DNA of 64,000 nucleotides from Bog-473 sp963744225. GTDB lineage: Bacteria; Actinomycetota; Acidimicrobiia; Acidimicrobiales; RAAP-2. Where the stretch lies: NCBI GenBank assembly GCA_963744225.1, contig CAVUSV010000004.1, positions 1,240,001 through 1,304,000 of the forward strand, in the 5' to 3' direction. Both the position numbers and the translations under genes were made by a program. Of this stretch, positions 1 to 6,829 are shown in pieces (position 1 is the first letter of the stretch; every line of letters begins with the position of its first letter). Below the pieces are notes generated by a model, which was given only the letters and a program-made list of their open reading frames with translations, had not been told where the DNA came from and did not search any database.

Positions 1-1287
1 GGCCTGTACCAGACGCTTCGGGCGCGACCCGGCGTGCCGATTCGCCAGTTGACGTACATGCTGGCCCTGTGGCTCGTCCCGCTCATGGTGGTGGCGCCGC
101 TGTTCAGCCGGGACGTGTTCTCCTACGCCGCCCAGGGCGAGATGATGAGCCATCACATCAACCCGTACCACTACGGCCCGGGCACGCTGGGCTCGGGGCC
201 TTACGTGTCGGGTGTCGATTCCCTGTGGATGAACACGGCCGCTCCGTACGGGCCGCTCTTCCTCATGCTGGCCGGCTGGTCGGCCTCGCTCAGCTTCCAC
301 CACGCGCTGATCACCGTCTTGCTCCTGCGGCTCCAGTCGGTGGTCGGCATCGCGCTCATCGCCTACTGCATCCCCAAGCTCGCCCGCTCGTTCGGTCGTG
401 ACGCCGGTCCGGCCTTCGTGCTGGCCGTCCTGAACCCGCTGACGCTGCTGGCGCTCGTCGGTGGCGCCCACAACGACGCCATCATGGTGGGACTCCTCTT
501 GGCCGGCGTCACAGCGGCTCGGTCCCGCCACCCCGTGTGGGGTGTGGTGCTGTGCGCGCTGGCGGCTTCCATCAAGGTGCCTGCCGCCATGGGCATCATC
601 TACGTGGCCTGGGAGTGGGCCGGTGTAGGGGCGGATTGGCGCCGGCGCGCCCGCATCATCATCCGGTCGGGCGTCATTACCGTGGCCGTGATGGGGGTGC
701 TCTCCTTCGTGTCCGGCCTCGGCTGGGGCTGGCTCGCCAACCTGGGGACGCCTGGCACCGTGCGCTCTTGGATGGCGCCCGCCACCGCCGTCGGCCTGCT
801 CATCAGCGGGTCTGCCCACGTCGTCGGCATCGGCGTCGGTCTCGGCGGGGTGCTCACGCTGACCCGCGCCATCGGTCTGATTGCCGCCGCCACCGTGGCT
901 GTCTACTGCTTACGCCACCGCACGCGTCTCGGCCTCCTGGGCGCCCTCGGCATCACGATGATGACGTTCGTGCTCCTCGGCCCGGTCGTCCAGCCCTGGT
1001 ATCTCACCTGGGGGATCATCATCGTGGCGCCCGTGGTGACGGGCCGCATGCTCTATGCCGTGCTCGGGCTGTCGGCGGTGGCTCCGTTCATCGGGCTGAC
1101 AGGGGGTGCCGATCTACTGAAAGAGCTGGTGCACACCGACCCGCTCAGTATGGTCTTGGCGGTGATGGTCCTCTGGGCGGTGGCCATCGTCCCGCTCGGC
1201 AACTGGACAACGTCGTGGCGCCTCGATCGGTCCCGCCTGCCGGCCCTCCCCGCCCACCACGGCCAGAGCGCCGTCTTCGAATCCTGA
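1..1287 (+). CDS. MptA/MptB-like alpha-1,6-mannosyltransferase, 5' truncated
   Basis: Polytopic GT-C glycosyltransferase. In mycobacteria and corynebacteria this family uses polyprenyl-phosphomannose to extend the alpha-1,6-mannan backbone of lipomannan-like glycans at the membrane outer face. The frame is open from the first base (428 codons visible), so the true start lies upstream; the GTG at 34 is only an internal candidate. Visible signatures are FSRDVFSYAAQG near the N end (acidic residue in the first loop), APYGPLF, GGAHNDA and QPWYLTWG, set among roughly ten hydrophobic helices. The family call rests on these motifs; the acceptor sugar is inferred. It converges on the GNAT gene, with 39 bp between the two stops. 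Confidence 0.78.
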   Translation, partial: GLYQTLRARPGVPIRQLTYMLALWLVPLMVVAPLFSRDVFSYAAQGEMMSHHINPYHYGPGTLGSGPYVSGVDSLWMNTAAPYGPLFLMLAGWSASLSFHHALITVLLLRLQSVVGIALIAYCIPKLARSFGRDAGPAFVLAVLNPLTLLALVGGAHNDAIMVGLLLAGVTAARSRHPVWGVVLCALAASIKVPAAMGIIYVAWEWAGVGADWRRRARIIIRSGVITVAVMGVLSFVSGLGWGWLANLGTPGTVRSWMAPATAVGLLISGSAHVVGIGVGLGGVLTLTRAIGLIAAATVAVYCLRHRTRLGLLGALGITMMTFVLLGPVVQPWYLTWGIIIVAPVVTGRMLYAVLGLSAVAPFIGLTGGADLLKELVHTDPLSMVLAVMVLWAVAIVPLGNWTTSWRLDRSRLPALPAHHGQSAVFES

Positions 1288-1326
1288 TCCGCGCCGCCTG
1301 ACCGACGACCGCCGTCTATCCCGGCG

Positions 1327-1851
1327 CTACAGCAGGCGCTGGAGTTCGACCACGTCGAGCCACTGACGATGCTTGCGACCGACCTCCCGCTCCACCCCGA
1401 CCAGCTCGAAGCCGGCGGCACGGTGCAACCCAATGGACGTCTCATTGTGTCCCGCGATCCGCGCGATGACCGAGTGGAAGCCGTGCGCCGAGGCCAGGAC
1501 CAGGAGCTCGGCCAGCAGGGCCTTTCCCACCCCCAGGCCGCGCTGGGCGCGATCGACATAGACGGAGCTCTCAGCGGTGGCCGAGTAGCCGGATCGCTCG
1601 CGGAACGACGAGAGCGAACCAAACCCCAGCACGATCTCGCCGTTGGCGCCAGCCGGGCCCGGCATTCCCGAGTCGAAGTCTTCCGTCGCCACGAGCGCCG
1701 GGTGGACCCCACTGTGCTCGAGGATCCATGCCTCCTGCTCGGAGCTCGTGCGGGGCACCATGTCGAAGGTGTTGGTGGTGTCGAGGACCTCGACGTTGTA
1801 GATCGTGCGGATGGCCTCGGCATCGGCCACCTCGGCGAGTCGGATCCGCAT
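1327..1851 (-). CDS. GNAT N-acetyltransferase, phosphinothricin acetyltransferase-like
   Basis: 174-residue single-domain acetyl-CoA-dependent N-acetyltransferase. The N end (MRIRLAEVADAEAI) is the usual first GNAT strand and helix. The acetyl-CoA loop reads RGLGVGKALL (about residues 104-113), followed by the NETSIGLHRAAGFE block and a C-terminal strand (REVGRKHRQWLDVVELQ) typical of the Pat/Bar branch. Members detoxify phosphinothricin-like amines or acetylate methionine sulfone or sulfoximine; the substrate here cannot be read. No Shine-Dalgarno is visible; a TACCAT hexamer ends 6 nt before the ATG, suggesting a leaderless transcript. It diverges from the tRNA-Thr gene. Confidence 0.85.
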   Translation of the reverse strand: MRIRLAEVADAEAIRTIYNVEVLDTTNTFDMVPRTSSEQEAWILEHSGVHPALVATEDFDSGMPGPAGANGEIVLGFGSLSSFRERSGYSATAESSVYVDRAQRGLGVGKALLAELLVLASAHGFHSVIARIAGHNETSIGLHRAAGFELVGVEREVGRKHRQWLDVVELQRLL

Positions 1852-1857
1852 CGGCCG

Positions 1858-1863
1858 ATGGTA
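1858..1863 (-). promoter_or_regulatory. -10 element of GNAT gene, leaderless type
   Basis: TACCAT on the minus strand ends 6 nt before the ATG of the acetyltransferase gene, placing transcription start at or next to the A of ATG. No convincing -35 hexamer is visible. Confidence 0.4.
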
Positions 1864-1916
1864 CTGTTGAGGTGTCGAAACCGGGGGAGCGGAGACAGGC
1901 CGTACGGTGGCCTGGC

Positions 1917-1922
1917 TATCAT
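1917..1922 (+). promoter_or_regulatory. -10 element upstream of tRNA-Thr
   Basis: TATCAT, the same hexamer as in the rpsL promoter candidate, lies 26 bp before the tRNA-Thr 5' end. The -35 region is weak. It could start a tRNA-Thr/tRNA-Met/rpmG transcript. Confidence 0.35.
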
Positions 1923-1948
1923 GACTGCTCGCGGAAGGTAGCCGCGGC

Positions 1949-2021
1949 GCCCCCTTAGCTCAGTCGGCAGAGCACAGCCATGGTAAGGCTGGTGTCGTCG
2001 GTTCGATTCCGACAGGGGGCT
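1949..2021 (+). tRNA. tRNA-Thr (GGT)
   Basis: Complete 73-nt cloverleaf: 7-bp acceptor stem (GCCCCCT with AGGGGGC), D stem GCTC/GAGC, anticodon stem CAGCC/GGCTG with loop ATGGTAA giving anticodon GGT, and T arm GTCGG-TTCGATT-CCGAC. CCA is not encoded. It lies 6 bp before tRNA-Met. Confidence 0.95.
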
Positions 2022-2027
2022 CGCCCT

Positions 2028-2104
2028 GGCGGCGTAGCTCAGTTGGTCAGAGCACACGGCTCATAATCGTGTTGTCGCGGGTTCGAGTCCCGCCGCCGCT
2101 ACCA
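2028..2104 (+). tRNA. tRNA-Met (CAT), elongator
   Basis: Cloverleaf with anticodon loop CTCATAA (anticodon CAT), D stem GCTC/GAGC, T arm GCGGG-TTCGAGT-CCCGC and an acceptor stem ending in a G1:U72 wobble. CCA is encoded, unlike the two other tRNAs here. There is no C1xA72 mismatch, and the anticodon stem lacks the three G:C pairs of an initiator, so this is read as the elongator. Confidence 0.92.
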
Positions 2105-2105
2105 A

Positions 2106-2127
2106 GCCCGGGTCGAGTGTCCCGGGC
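2106..2127 (+). other. Hairpin between tRNA-Met and rpmG
   Basis: GCCCGGG-N8-CCCGGGC can form a 7-bp stem directly after the tRNA CCA. No T-run follows, so a tRNA 3' processing element or partial terminator fits better than an intrinsic terminator. Confidence 0.5.
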
Positions 2128-2147
2128 CGCGACCAGGAAGGATTGAC

Positions 2148-2312
2148 ATGGCCAAGAACGAGAAGAGGGTCCAGGTCACGCTGGCCTGCGAGGTGTGCAA
2201 GCGGCGCAACTACATCACGACCAAGAACAAGCTGAACGACCGCGAGCGGATCGAGATGAAGAAGTTCTGCCGGTGGGATCGCCAGCACACGCTGCACAAG
2301 GAGACCCGCTGA
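2148..2312 (+). CDS. rpmG: 50S ribosomal protein L33
   Basis: 54-residue large-subunit protein, normal length for L33 (MAKNEKRVQVTLACEVC at the N end). The first zinc knuckle CEVC is present, but the second is FCRWD, so only one cysteine of the second CxxC pair remains: a partly degenerate zinc ribbon. AGGAAGGA lies a few bases before the ATG. It sits between tRNA-Met and tRNA-Trp, the usual actinobacterial arrangement upstream of secE. Confidence 0.95.
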   Translation: MAKNEKRVQVTLACEVCKRRNYITTKNKLNDRERIEMKKFCRWDRQHTLHKETR

Positions 2313-2322
2313 GCCGCCCGCA

Positions 2323-2347
2323 GCCTGCCGGTGCTACTCTGGCAGGC
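2323..2347 (+). other. Hairpin between rpmG and tRNA-Trp
   Basis: GCCTGCC-N11-GGCAGGC forms a 7-bp stem 10 bp after the rpmG stop. There is no T-run. It may be a partial terminator or processing site before tRNA-Trp. Confidence 0.45.
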
Positions 2348-2406
2348 CGATCCCCAGGTCAGGGGGAAGAACCACCTGCTTGAGGGCAACCGAAGGCACC
2401 CCACCG

Positions 2407-2479
2407 AGGGCAGTAGCTCAACTGGTAGAGCACCGGTCTCCAAAACCGGCGGTTGGGGGTTCGAGTCCCTCCTGCCCTG
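2407..2479 (+). tRNA. tRNA-Trp (CCA)
   Basis: 73-nt cloverleaf: acceptor AGGGCAG/CTGCCCT, D stem GCTC/GAGC, anticodon stem CCGGT/ACCGG with loop CTCCAAA (anticodon CCA), T arm GGGGG/CCCTC. CCA is not encoded. It precedes secE, a linkage conserved in many bacteria. Confidence 0.95.
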
Positions 2480-2533
2480 CCCCGGACGTAGTCACCCGAG
2501 AACAATGTACGAGACGTATGTGAGGCGAAACCC

Positions 2534-2854
2534 GTGAACCGCGAGACCAAGCGCATGATGCAGCGCCAGGGGCAAATGGAGGCCGATGGGTCTCCAGCCT
2601 CCAGGCGTGCGCCCGCGGGCACACCGACGAAGGCACAACGGACGCAACGAGGCCCATCGGGCCGCAAGCGCACCTCACCTGTTCAGTTCGTCCGTGAGGT
2701 ACGCGACGAGATGCGGCAGGTGGCGTGGCCGTCACGCTCAGAGCTCATCAACTACACCTCGGTCGTCTTGACGACCCTGGTCATCATGATCAGCTTGATC
2801 TTCGTGCTGAACCTCGCCTTCGGGAAGTTCGTCACGCTTCTCTTTACGAAGTAG
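2534..2854 (+). CDS. secE: Preprotein translocase subunit SecE
   Basis: 106-residue single-span membrane protein that clamps SecY in the Sec translocon. The first 55 residues are a basic, disordered extension. The conserved core QFVREVRDEMRQVAWPS is followed by one C-terminal transmembrane helix (about residues 75-98), the normal actinobacterial layout. The GTG start is chosen as the first start after tRNA-Trp; its upstream SD is weak. nusG begins 6 nt after its stop, so the two are co-transcribed. Confidence 0.93.
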   Translation: MNRETKRMMQRQGQMEADGSPASRRAPAGTPTKAQRTQRGPSGRKRTSPVQFVREVRDEMRQVAWPSRSELINYTSVVLTTLVIMISLIFVLNLAFGKFVTLLFTK

Positions 2855-2860
2855 GCATCG

Positions 2861-3880
2861 ATGACCGATATGACGCACTCAGAAGCAGAAGAAGCACTGG
2901 CAACCGGCGACGAGGAGGATGTCGCCGATGCAGTCGAGGCCGAGCGTGAGGAGGCCGAGGCGGCCCCCGAGGAGGCGGCGATGCACACGGCGTCCGCCGA
3001 GGACCTGATTGAGGAAGTCGGGGCTGAGAACGAGGCCGAGTTGGAGGCCGTCGCGGACGACGCGGCGGTCGAAGAGGTCAAGGAAGACGCCGCGGAAGTC
3101 GTGGCCGAGGAGAGCGCAGTGGAGATAGCCGAGGAGATCGTGGAAGAAATCGTCGAGGAGGCGGTCGTCGCCGAGCTGGCCGAAGCGATTGTCCAGGAGA
3201 TCGCCGAAGAGTCGACGGCCCAGCCGGGGAAGCCCGATCTGGTACTCGACGCCACCGACAACCAGGAGGCCGAAGGTGAGCTCGGCGGATGGGGCGGAGA
3301 CGAAGAGGAGATCGTCCCGGTCGAGAGCCCCTATGACCGCCCGGGCCGTTGGTACGTGGTGCACACCTATTCGGGTTACGAGAACAAGGTGCGCTCCAAT
3401 ATGGGCAACGTCGTCGCGTCCCGCGGCATCGAGGACCGGGTCTTCGAGGTCGTCATCCCGATGGAGGACGTGGTCGAGTTCAAGGGCGGCAAGAAGGTGA
3501 CGGTCCAGAAGAAGGTCTTCCCGGGCTACCTCCTCGTTCGCTGCGACCTTGACGACGACACTTGGGGCGCCATTCGCAACACGCCGGGTGTCACCGGCTT
3601 CGTGGGACCGGGCACCAAGCCGACGCCACTGTCACGCCGCGAGGTGGAGAACATTCTCCAGGTGAAGGTCGAAGGCACCGAGACGAGCACCAAGCGCAGC
3701 CGGCCCCGTCTCGAGTACGAGGTCGACGAGACGGTGCGGGTCAAGGAAGGCCCCTTCGCCGACTTCTCGGGCCAGATCGCCGAGATCAACGAAGACCAAC
3801 TCAAGCTCAAGGTGCTCGTCAACATCTTTGGCCGCGAGACGCCGGTCGAGCTCGAATTCAGCCAGGTCGCCAAGCTTTAG
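2861..3880 (+). CDS. nusG: Transcription termination/antitermination factor NusG with long acidic N-extension
   Basis: Binds RNA polymerase and couples it to Rho or the ribosome. The conserved NGN domain begins near residue 162 (RWYVVHTYSGYENKV), with the PGYLLV and TPGVTGFVG blocks, and a C-terminal KOW domain follows (VRVKEGPFADFSGQI). Ahead of them lie about 160 residues rich in Glu, Ala, Asp and Val (runs such as EEIVEEIVEEAVV), so the protein is 339 residues against about 180 in E. coli. Some actinobacterial NusG proteins have a shorter acidic extension. Translation is probably coupled to secE. Confidence 0.96.
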   Translation: MTDMTHSEAEEALATGDEEDVADAVEAEREEAEAAPEEAAMHTASAEDLIEEVGAENEAELEAVADDAAVEEVKEDAAEVVAEESAVEIAEEIVEEIVEEAVVAELAEAIVQEIAEESTAQPGKPDLVLDATDNQEAEGELGGWGGDEEEIVPVESPYDRPGRWYVVHTYSGYENKVRSNMGNVVASRGIEDRVFEVVIPMEDVVEFKGGKKVTVQKKVFPGYLLVRCDLDDDTWGAIRNTPGVTGFVGPGTKPTPLSRREVENILQVKVEGTETSTKRSRPRLEYEVDETVRVKEGPFADFSGQIAEINEDQLKLKVLVNIFGRETPVELEFSQVAKL

Positions 3881-3915
3881 GCGCCTGGACACACATCGAA
3901 GAAGGAGAACAGAGG

Positions 3916-4347
3916 ATGGCGCCGAAGAAGAAGGTGCTTGCCGTAGTGAAGATCCAGCTCGAGGCGGGATCGGCCACGCCCGCGCCGCCAGTCGGCACGG
4001 CGCTGGGCCCCCACGGGGTCCAGACCATGGAATTCTGCAAGCAGTACAACCAAGCCACAGAGAGCATGCGCGGCACGGTCGTCCCGGTCGACATCACGAT
4101 CTACGAGGACCGTTCGTTCAGCTTCGTGCTGAAGACCTCGCCCACGCCCTTCTTGCTCCGTCAGGCGGCAGGGCTGGAGAAGGGCGCCGCCACCGCGGGC
4201 CGCGAGCAGGTCGGGACCGTCACCGAGGCCCAGTTGGCCGAGATCGCAACCGTCAAGCTCAAGGATCTCAACACCAACGACCTCGAGGCGGCCAAGAAGC
4301 AGGTGGCCGGCACGGCGCGGTCCATGGGGATCAAGGTCGCCGGCTAG
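3916..4347 (+). CDS. rplK: 50S ribosomal protein L11
   Basis: 143 residues, full length. L11 binds the GTPase-associated region of 23S rRNA and is the thiopeptide target. The proline-rich switch (PAPPVGTALGPHGV, about residues 21-34) and the C-terminal RNA-binding domain ending GTARSMGIKV are intact. The ATG follows AGGAGAACAGAGG. It is the first gene of the L11-L1 pair, 35 bp after nusG. Confidence 0.97.
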   Translation: MAPKKKVLAVVKIQLEAGSATPAPPVGTALGPHGVQTMEFCKQYNQATESMRGTVVPVDITIYEDRSFSFVLKTSPTPFLLRQAAGLEKGAATAGREQVGTVTEAQLAEIATVKLKDLNTNDLEAAKKQVAGTARSMGIKVAG

Positions 4348-4366
4348 CCCGGCGCGAGGAGAACGA

Positions 4367-5089
4367 ATGACCCAGCACGGCAAGAAGTACAAGGACAGTC
4401 TGAGCAAGGTGGACCGGGAGGCGCTCTACGGAACCGTCGAAGCGGTCGACCTGGCCAAGTCGCTGGCGAGCGCAAAGTTCGACGAGACGGTCGAGCTGGC
4501 GGTTCGCCTCGGCGTCGATCCGCGCAAGGCGGACCAGATCGTTCGCGGCACGCTCTCGCTCCCTTCGGGAACCGGTCGCACCGAGCGGGTGGCCGTCTTC
4601 GCCGCCGGTGAGGCGGCCGCGGAGGCCCGCACGGCCGGCGCCGACGTCGTCGGGGCGGACGATCTGGTGGCCAAGATCAACGGCGGCTTTCTCGATTTCG
4701 ACGTGGCGATCGCCACGCCGGACCTCATGGGACAGGTCGGCACACTCGGCCGGGTGCTCGGACCACGTGGCCTGATGCCCAACCCCAAGACGGGCACCGT
4801 GACGACCGACGTGGGAAAGGCCGTCACCGAGTTCAAGGGAGGCCGGGTCGAGTACCGCACCGACAAGGTCGGCAACGTCCACATCCGCGTCGGCAAGGCC
4901 TCGTTCACCCGCGAGCAGCTCTTGGCCAACATCCGGGCCGTCCTCGACGAGCTCCAGCGGGCCAAGCCCCCGGCCTCCAAGGGGCGCTATTTCCAGTCGA
5001 TCACCGTATCGACCACGATGAGTCCTGGGATCCGCATCGACCCGGTGAAGGCCCGCATCACCGAGGAGGAGTTGGCGGTCCCGGCGTAA
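4367..5089 (+). CDS. rplA: 50S ribosomal protein L1
   Basis: 240 residues, normal length. L1 forms the mobile L1 stalk next to the E site. The signature VGTLGRVLGPRGLMPNPK lies near residues 123-140, with FKGGRVEYRTDK after it. In many bacteria L1 represses its own L11-L1 mRNA; no matching leader structure was identified here. It begins 19 bp after rplK, with SD GAGGAGAA. Confidence 0.97.
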   Translation: MTQHGKKYKDSLSKVDREALYGTVEAVDLAKSLASAKFDETVELAVRLGVDPRKADQIVRGTLSLPSGTGRTERVAVFAAGEAAAEARTAGADVVGADDLVAKINGGFLDFDVAIATPDLMGQVGTLGRVLGPRGLMPNPKTGTVTTDVGKAVTEFKGGRVEYRTDKVGNVHIRVGKASFTREQLLANIRAVLDELQRAKPPASKGRYFQSITVSTTMSPGIRIDPVKARITEEELAVPA

Positions 5090-5100
5090 ACCGGGTCGTC

Positions 5101-5318
5101 GAGCCGTACTACAGTTTCCGCACAGCCCGCCGCCTTTGGCGGAGGGGCACTGAATCCGAACGCCAAAGACCTCCGGTGCACCCCTGGGTGCCGAAGCGGC
5201 CCGAATGGGTCGGCCCGACGAGGCGACACACGAGCAGCCGGCTTCGCCGGCGGCCGCGCCGTCGCACACCGGAGATCCTGGCCCGAACCCGGGCGGTTGA
5301 GCCCGGTGGAGGACACCG
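5101..5318 (+). promoter_or_regulatory. rplJ leader region (L10-type autoregulatory leader candidate)
   Basis: 229 bp separate rplA from rplJ and hold several stems: CCGCC-TTT-GGCGG (5130-5142), a GGTGCACC/GGTGCC pairing near 5174-5192, and GCCGGC-TTC-GCCGGC (5237-5251). L10(L12)4 classically binds such a leader to repress rplJL translation. A TACAGT hexamer at 5110 could be a -10 element but lacks a good -35. The L10-leader assignment is by position and fold, not by a covariance search. Confidence 0.55.
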
Positions 5319-6065
5319 ATGGCAGCGCAGAACGCACAGATGGCACACAAGGTCGCAGTCGTGGACGACGTCAAAACGCGCATGGGCGCGGCGGCGGCCT
5401 CGATCGTGAGCGAGTACCGCGGCCTGACCGTGGCCGAGCTGGCCGAGTTGCGTATCGCCCTGGACGCGGTAGGCGGCGACTACAGGATCTTCAAGAACAC
5501 GTTGGTGCGGCGAGCCATCGACGGGAGCGAGTACCAGCCTCTCTCGGAGTACCTGAGCGGCCCCAGCGCGCTGACCTTCGTCGAGGGCGACATCAGCGCC
5601 GTGGCCAAGGCCCTTCGCGACTTCTCACGCGCCAACCCGCTGCTGGTGATCAAGGGCGGTCTGGCCGACGGGTCGCTCCTCTCGTCGACGGACCTGGCGG
5701 CGCTGGCCGACCTGCCGCCCCGCGAGGTACTCCTGGCTCGGCTGGCCGGTGCGTTGGCCGCTCCGATGCAACAAATGGCCGGACTGATCCAGGCGCTGCC
5801 GCGCAACCTCGCCTACGGGATCTCCGCGCTGATTCAGCAGCGCGAGGAGGGTGGGGAGACGTTGCCCACCGAGTCTGCCCCCGCCGAAGAGGCGGCCGCT
5901 GCTGCCCCCGCCGAAGAGGCCGCCGCGCCGACGGAGGAGGCTGCCGAGCCCACCGCCGCCGCTGCGCCGGCCGAGGAGCCTGCCGTGGTGGAGCCGGTGG
6001 AGGCCGCCGGTGAGACGGAGGCCCTAGCAGAGGCGGCGGACACCCCCGACGGGGCCTCCGAATAG
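5319..6065 (+). CDS. rplJ: 50S ribosomal protein L10 with Ala/Glu-rich C-extension
   Basis: Anchors the L7/L12 dimers to the stalk base. Residues 8-180 are a normal L10 core (VSEYRGLTVAELAELR, KNTLVRRAI, plus the L12-binding helix). The remaining 65 or so residues are a low-complexity Ala/Glu/Pro tail, making 248 residues against about 175 usual. The ATG has a strong SD (GGTGGAGGA). It is followed 63 bp later by rplL, its stalk partner. Confidence 0.96.
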   Translation: MAAQNAQMAHKVAVVDDVKTRMGAAAASIVSEYRGLTVAELAELRIALDAVGGDYRIFKNTLVRRAIDGSEYQPLSEYLSGPSALTFVEGDISAVAKALRDFSRANPLLVIKGGLADGSLLSSTDLAALADLPPREVLLARLAGALAAPMQQMAGLIQALPRNLAYGISALIQQREEGGETLPTESAPAEEAAAAAPAEEAAAPTEEAAEPTAAAAPAEEPAVVEPVEAAGETEALAEAADTPDGASE

Positions 6066-6128
6066 CACCAGATCGAACAGCCGGACCGAACAAAAGAGAC
6101 CTAGGAAGAGAAAGGAAGGCCATACAAG

Positions 6129-6518
6129 ATGGCAACCCTCACAAAGGAAGAGATCCTCGACGGGATCGCCGAGCTCTCGGTGATCCAGCTGAGCGAGCTG
6201 CTGAAGGACTTCGAGGAGCGCTTCGGCGTGACGGCGGCGGCCCCCGTGGCCGTGGCTGCCGCAGCGGCCCCCGCGGCCGGAGGCGAAGCCGCGGCAGAGG
6301 AGGAGAAGTCGGAGTTCGACGTCATCCTCACCGCGGCCGGCGACAAGAAGATCCAGGTCATCAAGGAGGTGCGCGCCCTCACCAGCCTGGGCCTCAAGGA
6401 GGCCAAAGACCTGGTCGAGGCCGCTCCCAAGCCGGTGCTGGAGAGGGCCAACAAGGAAGACGCCGACAAGGCCAAGGCCGCCCTGGAGGCGGCCGGCGCC
6501 ACCGTCGAGGTCAAGTAG
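6129..6518 (+). CDS. rplL: 50S ribosomal protein L7/L12
   Basis: 129 residues, normal. The N-terminal dimerisation helices bind L10, an Ala-rich hinge spans about residues 37-58, and the C-terminal factor-binding domain carries KIQVIKEVRALTSLGLKEAK. It recruits translational GTPases to the ribosome. SD AAAGGAAGG precedes the ATG. A large hairpin follows the stop directly. Confidence 0.97.
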   Translation: MATLTKEEILDGIAELSVIQLSELLKDFEERFGVTAAAPVAVAAAAAPAAGGEAAAEEEKSEFDVILTAAGDKKIQVIKEVRALTSLGLKEAKDLVEAAPKPVLERANKEDADKAKAALEAAGATVEVK

Positions 6519-6519
6519 C

Positions 6520-6569
6520 CCTGGTCAGCGGCCTGGCGGGGCTCGCTCCCGCCGGGCACTCCGACCAGG
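6520..6569 (+). other. rplL-rpoB intercistronic hairpin
   Basis: An outer stem CCTGGTC/GACCAGG (6520-6526 with 6563-6569) encloses an inner stem GGCGGG/CCCGCC with a 7-nt loop. No T-run follows. Bacteria commonly place a partial attenuator or RNase III site here so that ribosomal proteins outnumber RNA polymerase; that role is inferred from position. Confidence 0.6.
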
Positions 6570-6573
6570 ATCC

Positions 6574-6602
6574 TTGACGGGGGGAGAGGGCTTTCGTAGC
6601 CT
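6574..6602 (+). promoter_or_regulatory. rpoBC promoter candidate P1
   Basis: TTGACG, 17-bp spacer, TAGCCT: close to the housekeeping sigma consensus and just downstream of the rplL hairpin. Together with P2 it would give rpoBC its own transcripts. Confidence 0.55.
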
Positions 6603-6648
6603 GTCACGGACCTCGGGCCCAGCCCGCCAGGCCTTCGCGGCCGAGGGG

Positions 6649-6677
6649 TTGTATCCAGGCACGTCCCGCGATAAGAT
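6649..6677 (+). promoter_or_regulatory. rpoBC promoter candidate P2
   Basis: TTGTAT, 17-bp spacer, TAAGAT. The predicted start near 6684 leaves a leader of about 145 nt to rpoB. Apart from P1, P2 and the hairpin I see nothing else in the 311-bp rplL-rpoB gap. Confidence 0.55.
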
Positions 6678-6829
6678 GCACGGTTGCCGTGCGTCTCCGT
6701 GTCTTCAGTTCCGAAATTCCCGGTTCTTGGCGCGCGCCCCGGCAGCCCTAATCCTCCGTCCGTCCGTCGTCCGTCCCTACCCGCAGTACCGCCCGCACCC
6801 ACCGCTTTTCACTTGGGAGGAGTTGACCG

